From the NCBI RefSeq assembly GCF_028476545.1, contig NW_026733013.1, forward strand, positions 1 to 64,000: 64,000 nucleotides of DNA, given 5' to 3'. Positions 47,915-60,475 of the stretch are shown piece after piece. Under the pieces are notes generated by a model. The model was not told the DNA's origin. It did not search any database and was given only the letters and a program-made list of their open reading frames with translations. The DNA comes from Physella acuta (Eukaryota > Mollusca > Gastropoda > Physidae). Every line of letters begins with the position of its first letter. Position 1 is the stretch's first letter. The position numbers and the translations under genes are program-made.

Positions 47915-48480
47915 TCGTTATGTTATTAAAACTTTTTGTGAGATCATTTTGTAAATAAATTCACGTAATTTATCATCTTTGTTTAATTTGTTTTAATTTG
48001 CTTATTTTCAAATAAAATGGCGGAAAAGCTAATTCATCCACAACTTAAGTACAAATATTTACCCCCCGTCTTTGTTGACTCAAGACCAGCGCCTAATAAC
48101 TTTAGCATGAATGTCAATATATCCAAGTGGCGCTCCGGCTAGCACCCACAGCTATACGGAAACCATTCAGTGGGAATGTCGAGCCATGTATAAGTACTTG
48201 TTGGCATTGGCTTACTGGACAAACACAATGGCATTTCGCCGTCAAGTCTTGGAACTTGTCCTCATGGCACCTTAGACATCCCTAGAAAAGTGATCCGCCT
48301 TCTTGTGTATCTACGCACTTGAGGAGAATTCAAGTAGAGTGCAATGTGCAGATCTTCGGTTTCGTCGCAATAGAAATGACGATTTTAATTGAATCTAGAG
48401 CAAGTTCCAGTTAGTTAATTTTTTTTTATTTTTACAATCTACATATGCGTTTGTATTTCTCATTTGTCTTATTTAAAAAA
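47915..48480. other. intergenic, no gene seen
   Basis: Unique sequence; no recognisable feature. Confidence 0.4.
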
Positions 48481-48488
48481 TTATAATA

Positions 48489-48603
48489 GAAGAGTGGCTG
48501 TCACCAGCTAACGAGCCTCATCTGCCCGAGGGTTCGAACTCGAGACTTTTCGGTTTGGTAAACATGAGCTTTACCAAATCGACCACGAAAACCCTTAGAG
48601 TTG
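48489..48603 (-). mobile_element. tRNA-derived SINE, second family
   Basis: On the minus strand: GTGGTCGATTTGGTAAAGC (A box region), GTCTCGAGTTCGAACCC (B box), then CTCGGGCAGATGAGGCTCGT and GCCACTCTTCT. The body is shared with the element at 59784. Confidence 0.75.
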
Positions 48604-48609
48604 AGTAAT

Positions 48610-49620
48610 GCACGTAAGACAAACAGGTTGTGATAAAAAAAAACTATAATTTTACACATAGAACTTATATGACATTTTAATGTTCGAAATCATGACAGAC
48701 CTCAGGCTTAGAAAATCGGCATCAGACGATCTTAATTTTAGAGACAGCGGTACAATAGAAAATAATCTTTGATCAAAGTGTTCAGAACAATTATATCAAA
48801 AACATTGACTAAACATTTAGCCTCAATATTGTCAGACAAAGCTTTTGTCTTAACTTAAAAAAAAAGAAAATATTTCAAATTTAGCCTACTGATTCCTAAA
48901 AAAGTTGAAAGTAAAGAGTTTGTTAATAATTGTTAACAGTATTTATTTTAATTTTTAAATTTTAAAATGTGTCTTAAGTTTGATATAATTACACCAGACT
49001 CATGTCTACTAATTGGTAATATATTATAAAATTATCCGCAAATCCGTTCAAAATTCACCAACAATTCACATTAAATTTTCATGAACTATGATTTGAATAT
49101 TTTTTATAACCGTTTGGATCCGCAAAACAAGTATTTTTGCTTAAACTACTTGAAATATTAATATGAAAAACAAATTTCCACAAACAACCACGAGTCTACC
49201 ATAGTTTGTTAGCTTTAAGTACTTGCTTCTGTCTTTGTTAAGAAAGGTCTGCCATTTTTGTTTAGTGAGTAAAATGGTTATTTTGTCATAGTTTTCAATT
49301 TAATCATCACTAATGTTTTAAAAAAAATAGTGATTCTTATCGTCAGTAATGAAGTAAGGCAGTTTCTTAAAACTGGTTTTACGTAATAATATTCCTTGAT
49401 ATTATTTTTGCTATACGCTTTATTTTTTAGCGAAATTGGAACACCACATAACATGGTTTCTTGTTTGTTGGCTCAATGGTACCAACATCGTAATCAGCCA
49501 TGTAACTACACGAATAGAGGTTCACAAATGTCTCCAATAAAATTCCAATAGTTTGAAATACCGCTGTAAAAAAATATGTTTATGAAAATGACCTTAATTA
49601 ATTCTTACTCACCAGCAAGA
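48610..49620. other. AT-rich intergenic, no gene seen
   Basis: No recognisable feature. Confidence 0.4.
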
Positions 49621-49959
49621 AAAATATCCGCGGCTGAACAGGTCATTGTACTTGGGAACGATTCCATGTGATGGTGTGACGTCACCCGCCTTACCGTCTG
49701 CTGTTGTTTTCAGCAGCAGTCATGCAGTTTTGTCTTTCACACAAGTCAACGTAAATACAAATTTGAAAATAATATAGGCAAGAATTTCGTTGCAATTTTC
49801 GTGAAGTTGGAAATGTCATGTGCTCACCCATGATAAAGTTTACAATGTTGTGATTGTCGGGGTCAGATTGTTGCTCAGCTTGTAGATTAGACGTACTCAA
49901 CTGCAAACTCACAGGACTCCAGATTATGTACTCCAGGATACGCCACTTAATATTATACG

Positions 49960-50185
49960 ACTTGTGATTTTAGATTATATGACTGTAGATTATGCGACTT
50001 CAGATTATGTGACTTCGTACTCGTATGACATCAGATGTATGTGATAGTAGACGTATGGTTCCAGCAACTGTAGTAACAGATGTGTTAGACTGCAGATTAT
50101 GCGACTTCAGATTATGTGACTTCGTACTCGTATGACATCAGATGTATGTGATAGTAGACGTATGATTCCAGAAACTGTTGGAGCA
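49960..50185. repeat. two copies of a ~120-bp unit
   Basis: ATTATGCGACTTCAGATTAT, GTGACTTCGTACTCGTATGA and GATGTATGTGATAGTAGACG occur twice in the same order. Confidence 0.85.
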
Positions 50186-50359
50186 GATGTGTAGGAAGTC
50201 AGACATTGTGTGCCTGCAGACGGTGTGTGCTCTACATAGACCGTGTTGTTTTGGTCGTCTGCTCCAGCCCAGTCCTCACAGCACACCTGGACTTCCAGCA
50301 GGTAATTCTACCTGGATAATTCAAACATCTGATGAGAGCGCAGGTTTTCGATGATAGAT

Positions 50360-50700
50360 TTCTCTTCGGTGGCGTATCCTAAGTGGGTTCTTGCTGGGCG
50401 TATTTCTATTGGGGTTCTTGCTGGGGTGTATTTCTATTGGGGTTCTTGCTGGGCTGTATTTCTATGGAGTTTCTTTGCTGGGGTGTATTTCGACTGGGGC
50501 TTTTGTCTGTGTCGTATCCTAGATGGGAGAGTGTCCCAAGTGGGATTTCTTTGCTGGGGTGTATTTCTATTGGGATACGCTTTCTGGCGCATTTCACAAA
50601 TGAGGTTCTTTTCCATGGCGAATTACTGTTGGAGTTCGTTTCTGTTGCGTATTTTATAGGGTTTTTTTCTGGGGTGTATCCTAGAAGTTGTATCCTTTTC
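50360..50700. repeat. tandem repeat (GGGGTGTATTTCTATTGGGGTTCTTGCT)
   Basis: About 11 copies, 28-33 bp, increasingly diverged to the right. Confidence 0.9.
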
Positions 50701-50759
50701 AATGGCGTTTTCTGAATGTTGAAGTTTTCCATCTGATAGGTGGAATACACTATTTTAGG

Positions 50760-51500
50760 GAACTGTCTTAATGCGGGACCTGAATAGGGTCCTATTCTGG
50801 AGTGTATCCTAAGTGAGATTTGTTTTAAGGGGCAGTTAGATGGGGAACTAAGTTTATTTCTAGATAATAACTATAGGGAGAAATATTTTGAAAACGTATA
50901 GATGACGGCATGAGCTGAAGATCCATCTACTAATTTTTTCGAGTTCTGGAATTTAATTTTTTAGTGTATCTAACATTTGTATATTATTTTCTTTGAGATG
51001 ACGTTGCTTTTAACAAGCATTTTTTAAAAAATGGCCGAATTATTAGTTTAATGTGCCAAATTTCACAGGGATAAAGTTATGAACAAAACAATGAAGATCA
51101 TCTTGAACCCACTCTTGATTAAAATAAATCTACGCCACTGCAGGTTTGGGCCAAAGTGGCCTATTAGAATATTTTAATGGTGCCTCGGAAAAACAAGAGC
51201 ACCATGCGACAGTGTGCAAACAGAATGCTCTCCCTTGGACCCGCCATAATAGGCTAGGCAGCCGGACATGACGTCAGCCTCGGCGTTCGGCGTTGTAGTG
51301 GTGTAAAATGATCTAATGCCGGCGGAAAGTGTATAACAAACATGGCTGAAATGGATCTCGCCCTGTAATATATTAAAATCATTCATTTCTCTGTGTTTAT
51401 ATTTGGGAAAGTTTTCCGGCCACATAAATATATCTACGTACTACGTACGATCTATCATGTTTTAACATTTTCAAAATAAAAACTAACTAGATCTTATATG
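50760..51500. other. intergenic, no gene seen
   Basis: An 83-codon open frame on the minus strand (51425-51174) has no recognisable features. CTACGCCACTG near 51130 looks like a stray MITE end. Confidence 0.4.
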
Positions 51501-51616
51501 CATTTTGATGGGTCCATCATACCCGGAAAGGGGGGGGGGGGGGTGACGATGTGTGACGATGAACAGTCAGCAAGGTTAAGCAAAATGTATTGTTTAAATG
51601 CGAATTTTTCTGGTTG

Positions 51617-51700
51617 GTCTGTAGAGGGTACGCTGCCAACTCAAAAGTCTCGAGTTCAAATCCGGGATCCAACCCCAAGGATCCCGGGGTAACAGACCCG
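51617..51700 (+). mobile_element. tRNA-derived SINE fragment
   Basis: TAGAGGGTACGCTGCCAACTC with AAGTCTCGAGTTCAAATCCG, a diverged tRNA head without the usual body. Confidence 0.55.
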
Positions 51701-51846
51701 CTTTCCACATCCAACAGCGTAGCCATTGCTTCCTTCAGGCATCCTCCACGAAGCACGCCTACAGCTCCTCCCAATCGAAATAGAACTTATGTAATAAAAT
51801 ACATACCTTGTGTAAAATAGCCCCTCACGCAATGAGGGACATAAGG

Positions 51847-52115
51847 GACGGCGTGGCCTAGGCGATAGAGCGTTAGGCTGCTAACCCGAAAGTCTAGAGT
51901 TCGAATCCGGGTTCAAGTCAGTATAACGTCCCTGAGGTTACCCAGCTCGAATGGTTTAGGGAAAGTAAAGGCGCTTGGGCAAAGAGCTGACCGCACCTCC
52001 CCTTCATATGCTGAGCTCTACTTCATCTTAGAGACATAACATAATCCAACTCTCCCTCCCCAGCTAACACACATAATCCGAGTACATGTGTTTACTTTTT
52101 CTTTCACAATACATA
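51847..52115 (+). mobile_element. tRNA-derived SINE, full head
   Basis: Best head in the window: GGCGTGGCCTAGGCGATAGA (A box), GAGTTCGAATCCGGGTTC (B box), then TTACCCAGCTCGAATGG, CTGAGCTCTACTTCATC and a TTTACTTTTTCTTTCAC tail. Confidence 0.88.
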
Positions 52116-52119
52116 TCTT

Positions 52120-52810
52120 CAATTTTCTAAGATTAGGCCACTTCTTTGTTTAGGTGGCGAAAGATGGATAAACAGTTGAGGAAGATTATATTGTCTTACA
52201 GTGGTGTCTCCATCAATTAACAGTTCAATGGTAAGGTCCATAGGATGATGGACAAAAGATGGACATTACAAAGATTGTCACAGTTCAATAGACAAGAATA
52301 TAGTGACATAAAAAGGGGCTGGAAACAATTGGCCTTTATAGTCAAAACTATAGGACCATGTGTGGTTACTTTATAAAAGATCAATGATGCCCATAAACAT
52401 CGTCAAGCCAATGGACAATAGGCAACGTAGTTCTTGTGTAAGGAAGTGAATGTCAGCTGCCCACTGGCGATGTAATCAGTTAATCCAAAAGTTGCCAAAA
52501 TAAATCAGAGAAATTTCTTTTGTAAAAGGACTCTAGTCTGTAAGATTTCTATTAAATTTGTTTGTAATTCAGTCTTAAAATCTTACTTTTGCAATCATTT
52601 TTTTTTTTAATGTGTGCAAAATTTGATTTTTTTTTAAATTTATTTATTCAAACAAGGGTTTTTTAAACCTTGCAATTTGTACTTAAATTAAAAAGACTAA
52701 AAAAAAATGAAGTGACAATATACAGGTGATAAAAGGGATCCATTTATTGTTCAATTTTTTAAAAATTTAAATGAAAAAAAAAAATTAATAAAAACAAGGC
52801 CACAATAGCT
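52120..52810. other. intergenic, no gene seen
   Basis: Unique sequence with AT-rich runs; possibly distal 3' UTR of the PHTF gene. Confidence 0.35.
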
Positions 52811-52819
52811 GTGTACAGG

Positions 52820-53090
52820 TTGGCATGTGACATCGTACGGACACTTGTGACAGACTGACACAGGTGACAGTCTTTCATGTGACAATAATAACTAGTGGTG
52901 ACAGACTATCTCAGAATGACACACACATGACATCAGCCTGGTACTTGCGACTGCCACATATAACAAGACTGACACTTGTGTCAAACTGACTAAAACTTGT
53001 GACAACAGCCTGACATTAAGCTGACAACATCTGACCCTCCTACAGATGGTTGTGACAACAGACTGACAACACCTGACATGAGACAGACAA
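52820..53090. repeat. degenerate repeat (CTTGTGACAGACTGACA)
   Basis: More than ten loose copies of GTGACA / CTGACA units, 15-25 bp. Confidence 0.7.
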
Positions 53091-53494
53091 GTATAAAATC
53101 CAGAAATAAACTACCTTTATAATTGTGCTTTTTGTGTACAATTTGAAAGAAAATTAAAGATACTGCAAAACCATTTTAATGTGTTTTTTTTCAACTTAAC
53201 AAGACAGATGTAAATCAATCGTCCTTTCTCAACTTTAAGTTAAGTTATGCCTTAAAAAATTATAAAATATTTATAAAGTAACTTTCAGGAAAGTAACAAT
53301 CGTTACAACTGTAAAATACATGTTTTTAACCATTATGACTTTTTTTTAAAAAGATAGGATTGTGCTAAAAATAGAAATTCAATCATGTTAATACAAGCCA
53401 ACTGTGGAGAATATTTTTAAACTGCTAAACCAACATGGCTGAGCTGGGGTTCTACAAAAACACAGGCACACCGCTGCCCACACATAAAATCTAT

Positions 53495-53640
53495 ACTGGA
53501 CTGTGGACCCTTACAACATCAAATGTAGTGGATTGTGGGCTCTTACAACAATCACTCTACTGCCCACCATAAACTGTGGGTCTTACATACATCTACTCAC
53601 ACATCAAATTTACTGGATTGTGGGCCCTTATAACAGGGCA
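53495..53640. repeat. degenerate repeat (GGATTGTGGGCCCTTACAACA)
   Basis: Four loose copies of ACATCAAATTTACTGGATTG / TGGGCCCTTACAAC, about 40-60 bp apart. Confidence 0.7.
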
Positions 53641-53649
53641 TACATTGTT

Positions 53650-54680
53650 TTAAAATGACAGCTGTGTTTAAGACTGTCTAATACCATTATTTGTATAAAT
53701 ATAAATTTTTAATCTCCAAACTTGTACCTGAGTCAAGCTATGAGAACAGGAAATCTCTATTTTAGTTGAGCCAGATTTTTCTAATTGCCAGATTGTATAA
53801 CCAAATTTGAAAGAAAAATATTTTGGATTGTCAAAGTTGGCCAAAATTGACTAGATACAAAAAAATCTGAACTTTAAAAACCATAAAGCAGACAAAATAA
53901 AAATCAAAGAATTCCACAGAACCTATGTTTGTTTACGCGTACTTCGAATTTCAATTAATTTTTAAAAAGAAAAAAAAAAGCAAGCTACAAGAAACTACAG
54001 TTAAAAATATTTAACTATGGCAAGCTTTATCTAAAACAACACTTATTTACAATATTTAAAAAAATAGCACTTAATAAAAGTTAAATGCAAATAATGGGAA
54101 GTTCCATTTAAATTTTTTTTAAATATCTAGATTAAAAAAAAATATTCTTAAATGGTGGATGTCACAGAGGAATAAAATGACACAATAAATATTTCAATCT
54201 TTGGGATTAGTTTACAAGCACTATGTACAACATCATACAGTCCACAGGTAAGATTATGTGTACTGAGTACTCTCTGGGTTCAGTACTGTACTACTACATG
54301 GATTGTATAGCATTTGGCTCTTTACACCAAAACAACTACCTTTCTGCAAGTGGATAATATCAAAGTTGACAGAAAGAAATTATCTGCCCCTTTTATCATT
54401 TTTAGGCAGGTGATCTATCCCTATCACAAAAATTAGTACAAATTTTCTAACCCTACTTTAGATACCAGATCATGTGCCCCATGATGAAATTCAAATAGAA
54501 TTTTAATTATTTAAATTAGTGCTCAAAATATGGACAGCTTTTAGATTATGGAAATTTATGAAGACATTATTCCCCCTGCAACCAAAAAAGTGGGTGGATG
54601 AACAAAGGCAAGAAGAAAATTATTTCGTGCAAATTTCATCAGTTTCAATGATTGATTGTCAGACAATCACAAGCATTGGA
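53650..54680. other. no gene seen, possible PHTF 3' flank
   Basis: AT-rich unique sequence; the 62-codon open frame (54519-54707) has no recognisable feature. Confidence 0.35.
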
Positions 54681-54689
54681 CAACTACAC

Positions 54690-55055
54690 AAAGCTTTCAA
54701 ACAATAGCAAAAGTTATACAAATCTTGGGAACTTGTTTAAAAGTTTTCAAACAAAAGCAAAAGTTATACAAATCTTGTTAACTTGTTTAAAAGTTTTCAA
54801 ACAATAGCAAAAGTTATACAAATCTTGGGAACTTGTTTAAAAGTTTTCAAACAAAAGCAAAAGTTATACAAATCTTGTTAACTTGTTTAAAAGTTTTCAA
54901 ACAATAGCAAAAGTTATACAAATCTTGGTAACTTGTTGAAAAGTTTTCAAACAATAGCAAAAGTTATACAAATCTCGGTAACTTGTTTAAAAGTTTTCAA
55001 ACAAAAGAAAAAGTTATACAAATCTTGGTAACTTGTTTAAAAGTTTTCAAAATCT
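54690..55055. repeat. 50-bp minisatellite, about 7 copies
   Basis: Unit AGCAAAAGTTATACAAATCT / TGGGAACTTGTTTAAAAGTTTTCAAACAAT; alternate copies carry GGGAAC/GTTAAC and ACAATAG/ACAAAAG, a two-unit higher-order pattern. Confidence 0.96.
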
Positions 55056-55728
55056 TGGGCAGTTATTCAAAACAATAGAACCAAAAAAGGACAAAAGTTT
55101 TGTCAAACAGAAAATTGTTTTAAAATGTCAATAGTTAGCTAAGTTAACCAAAATGCCAAATGTTTTCAACTTTCAAGGATTGCCTCACATATTCATAAAC
55201 TGAAGAGTTGTAAAACTTCTTATAACTGCCATATGATCAAAATAAAAAAATAAAAATGAACAACAGGTTTGTCAGCTAACAAAATTACACTGAAAAAAAA
55301 ATGTAACCACAACTCTTTAAACAAATAAAAATGTAACTTAAGATTTACTAAAACAAAATTTTGGTTCCAAATTTTTTTTTTAAATGTGTTAAAATCGCAA
55401 CTGTTTTCTGAAATAAAAAAAATACCACAATAAATACAGGTTATGAAAAAGAAATGAGCCTTCCATTTATTTATTGAAAATATTGATCGCTTAAAAGACA
55501 GTAGCTCAGCAAGCCTACCAAAGAGGACCAGTTGACTGTAATACCACTGAACAGTTCAGCTAGCCATCTGTGTGACATGGGTCTCCTATCTATATATTCT
55601 AAGTCAACACAAACTAAGAATATAACCCTTGCAAGATCACACCAATTCACACATACCTGTTGGCAGCAGTGTGTTTTTAATTTAATCAAAATCTTTATAT
55701 TCAATCTAAGTTATTCAAAAGGGAAATT

Positions 55729-55734
55729 TTTATT
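55729..55734 (-). terminator. candidate poly(A) signal of the PHTF gene
   Basis: AATAAA on the minus strand about 680 bp past the PHTF stop. Other AATAAA copies lie further on (near 55465, 52745 and 52645), so the end of the 3' UTR cannot be fixed from sequence alone. Confidence 0.25.
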
Positions 55735-56413
55735 TTAAATAAATCAACCTTTGTAGTTTGTAGCAGCAATATGTGCTATGAAAATGTACTGAATTTGTGA
55801 CCCATTTTCAGATATTCTTTCAATATGTGTATTTTTCAACTCCCAGTGAAGCTTCTTTTTTATGTGAATTCTTTGTTTTTAAATTAGAACTGCATGTTGT
55901 TTCTTTTTAAGAATATTTTTTATGGTTTATAGAAGCTCACGATTATTGCAATCTATTTTTAGAGGATTCATGTTAGAAAACAGATTCCTACCCCATCTCT
56001 AAAACAGGTGGGTGGATATCTACTTTGAGGTTTTATATGTCGGATCTTATATCGATAATTAAAACCTCTCTAAACTGAAAAGTTTAACACGTTTTAAGTA
56101 TAAGTTGTCGAACCAAGTACAACTACGTCCAAAAAAAAATGTGTATACAGTTTTATACCAATATTCTACTGCTTAGCAGTTAGTTTGGCTACACCATCAG
56201 ACAGAGACTGCCCTATAGTCAACACAAACAGCTAGTTTATGCCTTCATACAGGTAGCACCAACCCAACACCTGCTGTCCCCTTGTATCCAGGTGACACCT
56301 GCTTTGCGGTCCACTGCACACAATTAACACCTGTTCAATGTCTCAGTTCAACTGATGCCTGTTTCCTGTGGCAAGATGGCTAAGATGGAGAGAAGTGTCC
56401 CCCTCCAAGGCAA

Positions 56414-56566
56414 TCAGCCTTTAAGCTTGATCTTGTGAAGCTTCAGCTTGAATCCCAAGACTTCAGTCAGCACAGCAGAGAAGGCTGACAGCACTACCAC
56501 TCTCATGATGTTGTAGATCAGAGGATTGGCAGAGAAACCAGAAATCTTGAACGGGCTCTCAAGTTC
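56414..56566 (-). CDS. phtf: PHTF-family membrane protein, terminal coding exon
   Basis: Last 50 codons and the TGA stop (56416-56414) of a PHTF1/PHTF2 homolog. PHTF proteins were named putative homeodomain transcription factors but are multi-pass endoplasmic reticulum membrane proteins; PHTF1 is reported to bind FEM1B in testis. Acceptor CACTATTAAG precedes GAACTTGAG. The exon starts ELESPFKISG, matching ELDSPFRLYG of vertebrate PHTF, then NPLIYNIMRVVVLSAFSAVL (a membrane segment) and ends LGFKLKLHKIKLKG, matching the vertebrate C-terminus LGFNLKLWKIKS. Phase 0 from the previous exon (CTCAAG|GT). The eight exons found here join without a frame break to 349 residues, the conserved C-terminal half of the family. 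Confidence 0.95.
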   Translation of the reverse strand, partial: ELESPFKISGFSANPLIYNIMRVVVLSAFSAVLTEVLGFKLKLHKIKLKG

Positions 56567-56898
56567 CTTAATAGTGAACAAAATATCATTGTAAAATCTT
56601 AATCTGGGTAAAGTGTGAGTGGTTTTCAAGAAAAAGTTAATCTACTTGTGAAATTAACAGCTAGGTTATATTTTTGTTTTATTATTTACTACTAAATACT
56701 TTGGAACATTTTGTTACTTGATTGGCATAAAAGACAAATTTTTTGTCTAGCAAATATAAAATACTTCAACTAAATATTTAACCCTACTCCAATCTTGACT
56801 GAATAATCTTTATCAGAAATACTAGCAAAGCAACTGAACTTTGTTTGGTTAACTCCGCTCAATGCTTCATGTCTATGAAATGAAACAAAAAGCTACTA

Positions 56899-57330
<432 letters not shown>

Positions 57331-57966
57331 TATATAAGTAGTTGATCTTTTGGTAGTATAGTCATCCTACTGTAGCTTACTGTTTGAATGTCTTTGTTCA
57401 AATCTGGTTTCTAGATTTTCTCCAATAATCATTATTTTTACATTTTTTTACAAATTGGGTGGTAAATTATTTTTATTTCTATTTTACAATGTCAAGGCCC
57501 TATGTACTATGTCAATAAAGGAAAATGCCTTAAAATATACATTTGAATATTACATATACAACAATATATAGAGTATTTTAATTTTATAGCACTAATTAGT
57601 TTTTAATTCTTAAACTAAGAGTCATTTCAAGAACGTATTTCAAAAAGGAAATGACTAATTTTTCATGTGGTAAATTCAATATAATTTAAGCCTTGTAAAA
57701 TAATCTTCATTTTGAACTGTGTTCATCTGTAAATTATGTAATTTGTAGAAGTATATTACTAAATTCTTTAAAGCTTTAGTTTTATTTATTTTAATTTTAA
57801 GGTTAGTGAGAAGACAAATTGAATAAAACTTTCTTCCATAATCATTAAATAATGTGAAATGCAATTTTAACTTAGAAAAAACCTTGGGTACAGTATGCTT
57901 CATAAATACCAATTTGTTCCCAGGTAATAGATCAAACTAACATATAATAAAAAATGACAATCTCAC

Positions 57967-58053
57967 CTGTAAAGATATGAGACAGACTGTACAAATGGCA
58001 CATAAAAAACAGGCAGACACGATGACATCCACAGATCTCTGAGGACCTCGACG
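57967..58053 (-). CDS. phtf: PHTF-family membrane protein, internal exon
   Basis: 87 nt, 29 codons, phase 0/0, bounded by TTGTTTTCAG and TTTACAG|GTGAGA. It encodes RRGPQRSVDVIVSACFLCA followed by a hydrophobic run ending CLISLQ; vertebrate PHTF has RRGPQRSVDVIVSSAFLL at the same place. The hydrophobic part is a membrane segment. Confidence 0.95.
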
Positions 58054-58363
58054 CTGAAAACAAATGTAACCATAGCAATCATTAAGACAACTTGCCATTG
58101 TCACTTTCTAAAATTTCTCAAAAGAACAGCATGTAAAATATAATTAACAGATATAAAACTATTACTATATAAAATCTACATGTTACATAGTTGTTGGCTA
58201 ACACACTGAAGTCAAAATTGCAGAATCTAGCCTGTTATTATAGTTAAGTACTGAAAATGACTGGTAAATATTTATCATTTTTAACTATTCTAATCTAGGT
58301 GCTTTCCTAAATGAATCATAGTTTGATATATTTACCTTGAACTAATTCAGACTAATTCAGCTA

Positions 58364-58534
<171 letters not shown>

Positions 58535-58661
58535 TTAAAACAATTACATGATCAATGTAAAAAAAAAAACTACATGGACAAATATTTATATTAATTACTT
58601 AACATACAGATTTAAGTAGTAAACAAGAAATCCCAAATGGGAGTAAGTGATGGTTATTTAC

Positions 58662-58758
58662 CTGTTTAAAGGTGCGGTCAGCAACTGACAACAAGAAGAA
58701 AAAGATCAGACTCAGGAAAAATCTTTGTAGGATGCCGTTAATCATAAGAAGGTATTGC
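58662..58758 (-). CDS. phtf: PHTF-family membrane protein, internal exon
   Basis: 97 nt, starting in phase 2 (one base completes an Arg codon) and ending in phase 0 at AAACAG|GTAAAT; acceptor GTGCATTTGCAG. It encodes QYLLMINGILQRFFLSLIFF and FLLSVADRTFKQ, one long hydrophobic membrane segment matching vertebrate EYLIMVNALLQRFFLSVIFF. Confidence 0.94.
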
Positions 58759-59169
58759 CTGCAAATGCACACATTTCACATGATATTTATTCAATATTTA
58801 TAAAATTGATGTAAATCATGATATAACATATATTATTTTTTCCAATACAATACAAAAGATTAGACAGTGTCATACAAAATTTATATATTTGTCTACAATT
58901 TTAAAAATTTTGTTTATTAAGTTAGCAAACTCAAGGGGAAATGTTACACATAAAATTATATCAGATTTTATTTAAGAACTATTTTTTTTCCAATAAAACA
59001 TAAAATATTTGAGTTTTATAAAACATTTATATTTTGGCTACAATAAAAAAAATTGGTAAATTAGCGGACTCTTGAGGGAAAATCATATACATAAAGTAAT
59101 TTATGTGTTCAGGTGTGAACAAGAAACTAAGTAGTCTGACAGCTGTGCTAATAATAATCAAAAGCTCAC

Positions 59170-59297
59170 CTCCAGGAATAAGTGTTGCAAATTAATGCTG
59201 GGATCTCTGAGAGCTGAGCTAATAACCCAGACCAAGTGACAAAGTCCTCCCAGCGGGCTGTCTCCTTGTTTACAAAAATTCTGAACACAAGAGGTAC
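59170..59297 (-). CDS. phtf: PHTF-family membrane protein, internal exon
   Basis: 128 nt, phase 0 start and two bases of a codon left at TGGAG|GTGAGC; acceptor GTTTTGTTTAG. It encodes VPLVFRIFVNKETARWEDFV, TWSGLLAQLSEIP and ALICNTYSW, which follows the PHTF pattern (PFVFR; WEDLVTW; QLSELP; VCNxYSW). Mixed loop and amphipathic sequence. Confidence 0.93.
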
Positions 59298-59577
59298 CTA
59301 AACAAAACAAAAGGTTAACCGAAGTCATAAAACATGCAAAAAATAGGCCTCAAACAACATGTGTAGATAGATGTGCAATGGGTGATCTAGTTTAGCACTA
59401 ACGTGCACTAACAGTAATTTAACAGAACAGGTTTCCTATATGATGATATCCCTATCAGTCTAAATTAGCAATGTTATACATCATAACTCAACCTTATACT
59501 AACTAATGACATCTATTTTAAATCTCAGTTCATTAAAACTCTATTTAGTCATTATAAAAGTGGTTAGAAAAACTTAC

Positions 59578-59729
59578 CAAGCCCATCAGTACAGAAAACA
59601 AAAGCCCAATGAGAAAATAATCTGAGGACTCTGGAAGACTATCCACCTTGTCTATGATAGCCCAGCCAATGTCCAATGCTGTCAGGTCCACTTTCTTGCA
59701 GTCATTGCCCTCCCAGATGACGCAGGAAA
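59578..59729 (-). CDS. phtf: PHTF-family membrane protein, internal exon
   Basis: 152 nt; two leading bases complete a Val codon, ending phase 0 at GGCTTG|GTAAGT; acceptor TGTTTCTCCAG. It encodes SCVIWEGNDCKKVDLTALDI, matching vertebrate SCVIWEGNECKKADMSVLEI, and then a hydrophobic segment FLIGLLFSVLMGL. Confidence 0.94.
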
Positions 59730-59736
59730 CTGGAGA

Positions 59737-60475
59737 AACAACAGCCTTATCTTATACACAGACAGAGCAACTGTATTGTGATCTTCTTCTTCTTCGTTCT
59801 TAATTATTAGTGTTGAAGGGGATCGAGATTTATCTGCCAGTGGGGTTGAACTCGAAACTGTTCGAATTTATCAACCATGAGCTTTTTGCCGACTTGACCA
59901 CGCCTCCAACACAATTAAGCGTTACATGTCAACTGGTTATGCGCCATTGAGGCCATTGACTCCGATTTCAGCCTGCTTTTCTTTTTGGATTTGCTTCCAT
60001 AGCCTTTGTCCAACCAAGAACAAACTACAAGGCAGCAGTTGTTTAATTTTGGAGTTGTCTCTCCTAGAAGAGTGGCTGTCCCCAGCTAACGAGCCTCATC
60101 TGCCCGAGGTATTGTGATCAAAACTTAAGGTTTACATAGAGAGGCAGTCTTATCTTATACACAGACAGAGCAACTGTATTGTGATCAAAACTTAAGGTTT
60201 ATATAGAGAGGCAGTCTTATCTTATACACAGACAGAGCAACTGTATTGTGATCAAAACTTAAGGTTTACATAGAGAGGCAGTCTTATCTTATACACAGAC
60301 AGAGCAACTGTATTGTGATCAAAACTTAAGGTTTACATAGAGAGGCAGTCTTATCTTATACACAGACAGAGCAACTGTATTGTGATCAAAACTTAAGGTT
60401 TACATAGAGAGGCAGTCTTATCTTATACACAGACAGAGCATGTGATCAAAACCTAAGGTTTACATAGAGATGAGC
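59737..60475. repeat. 67-bp minisatellite in a PHTF intron, split by a SINE
   Basis: Unit GATCAAAACTTAAGGTTTAC / ATAGAGAGGCAGTCTTATCTTATACACAGACAGAGCAACTGTATTGT; units start at 60116, 60183, 60250, 60317 and 60384, with a shortened last copy. One partial copy (59741-59783) lies on the other side of the SINE. Confidence 0.95.
59784..60108 (-). mobile_element. SINE inserted into a minisatellite in a PHTF intron
   Basis: 325 bp flanked by the 11-bp duplication GTATTGTGATC. On the minus strand it starts CCTCGGGCAGATGAGGCTCG, has a tRNA-like part GGCGTGGTCAAGTCGG (A box) and GAGTTCAACCCC (B box), and ends in an AACGAAGAAGAAGAAG tail. The body module precedes the tRNA module, unlike the order at 48489, so it may be dimeric. 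Confidence 0.85.

Noticed and set aside
51847-51925. A functional tRNA gene
   Set aside because: A and B boxes are present, but the sequence does not close into an acceptor stem and continues into a SINE body shared with other copies; likewise at 5207, 26305, 48489 and 59784.
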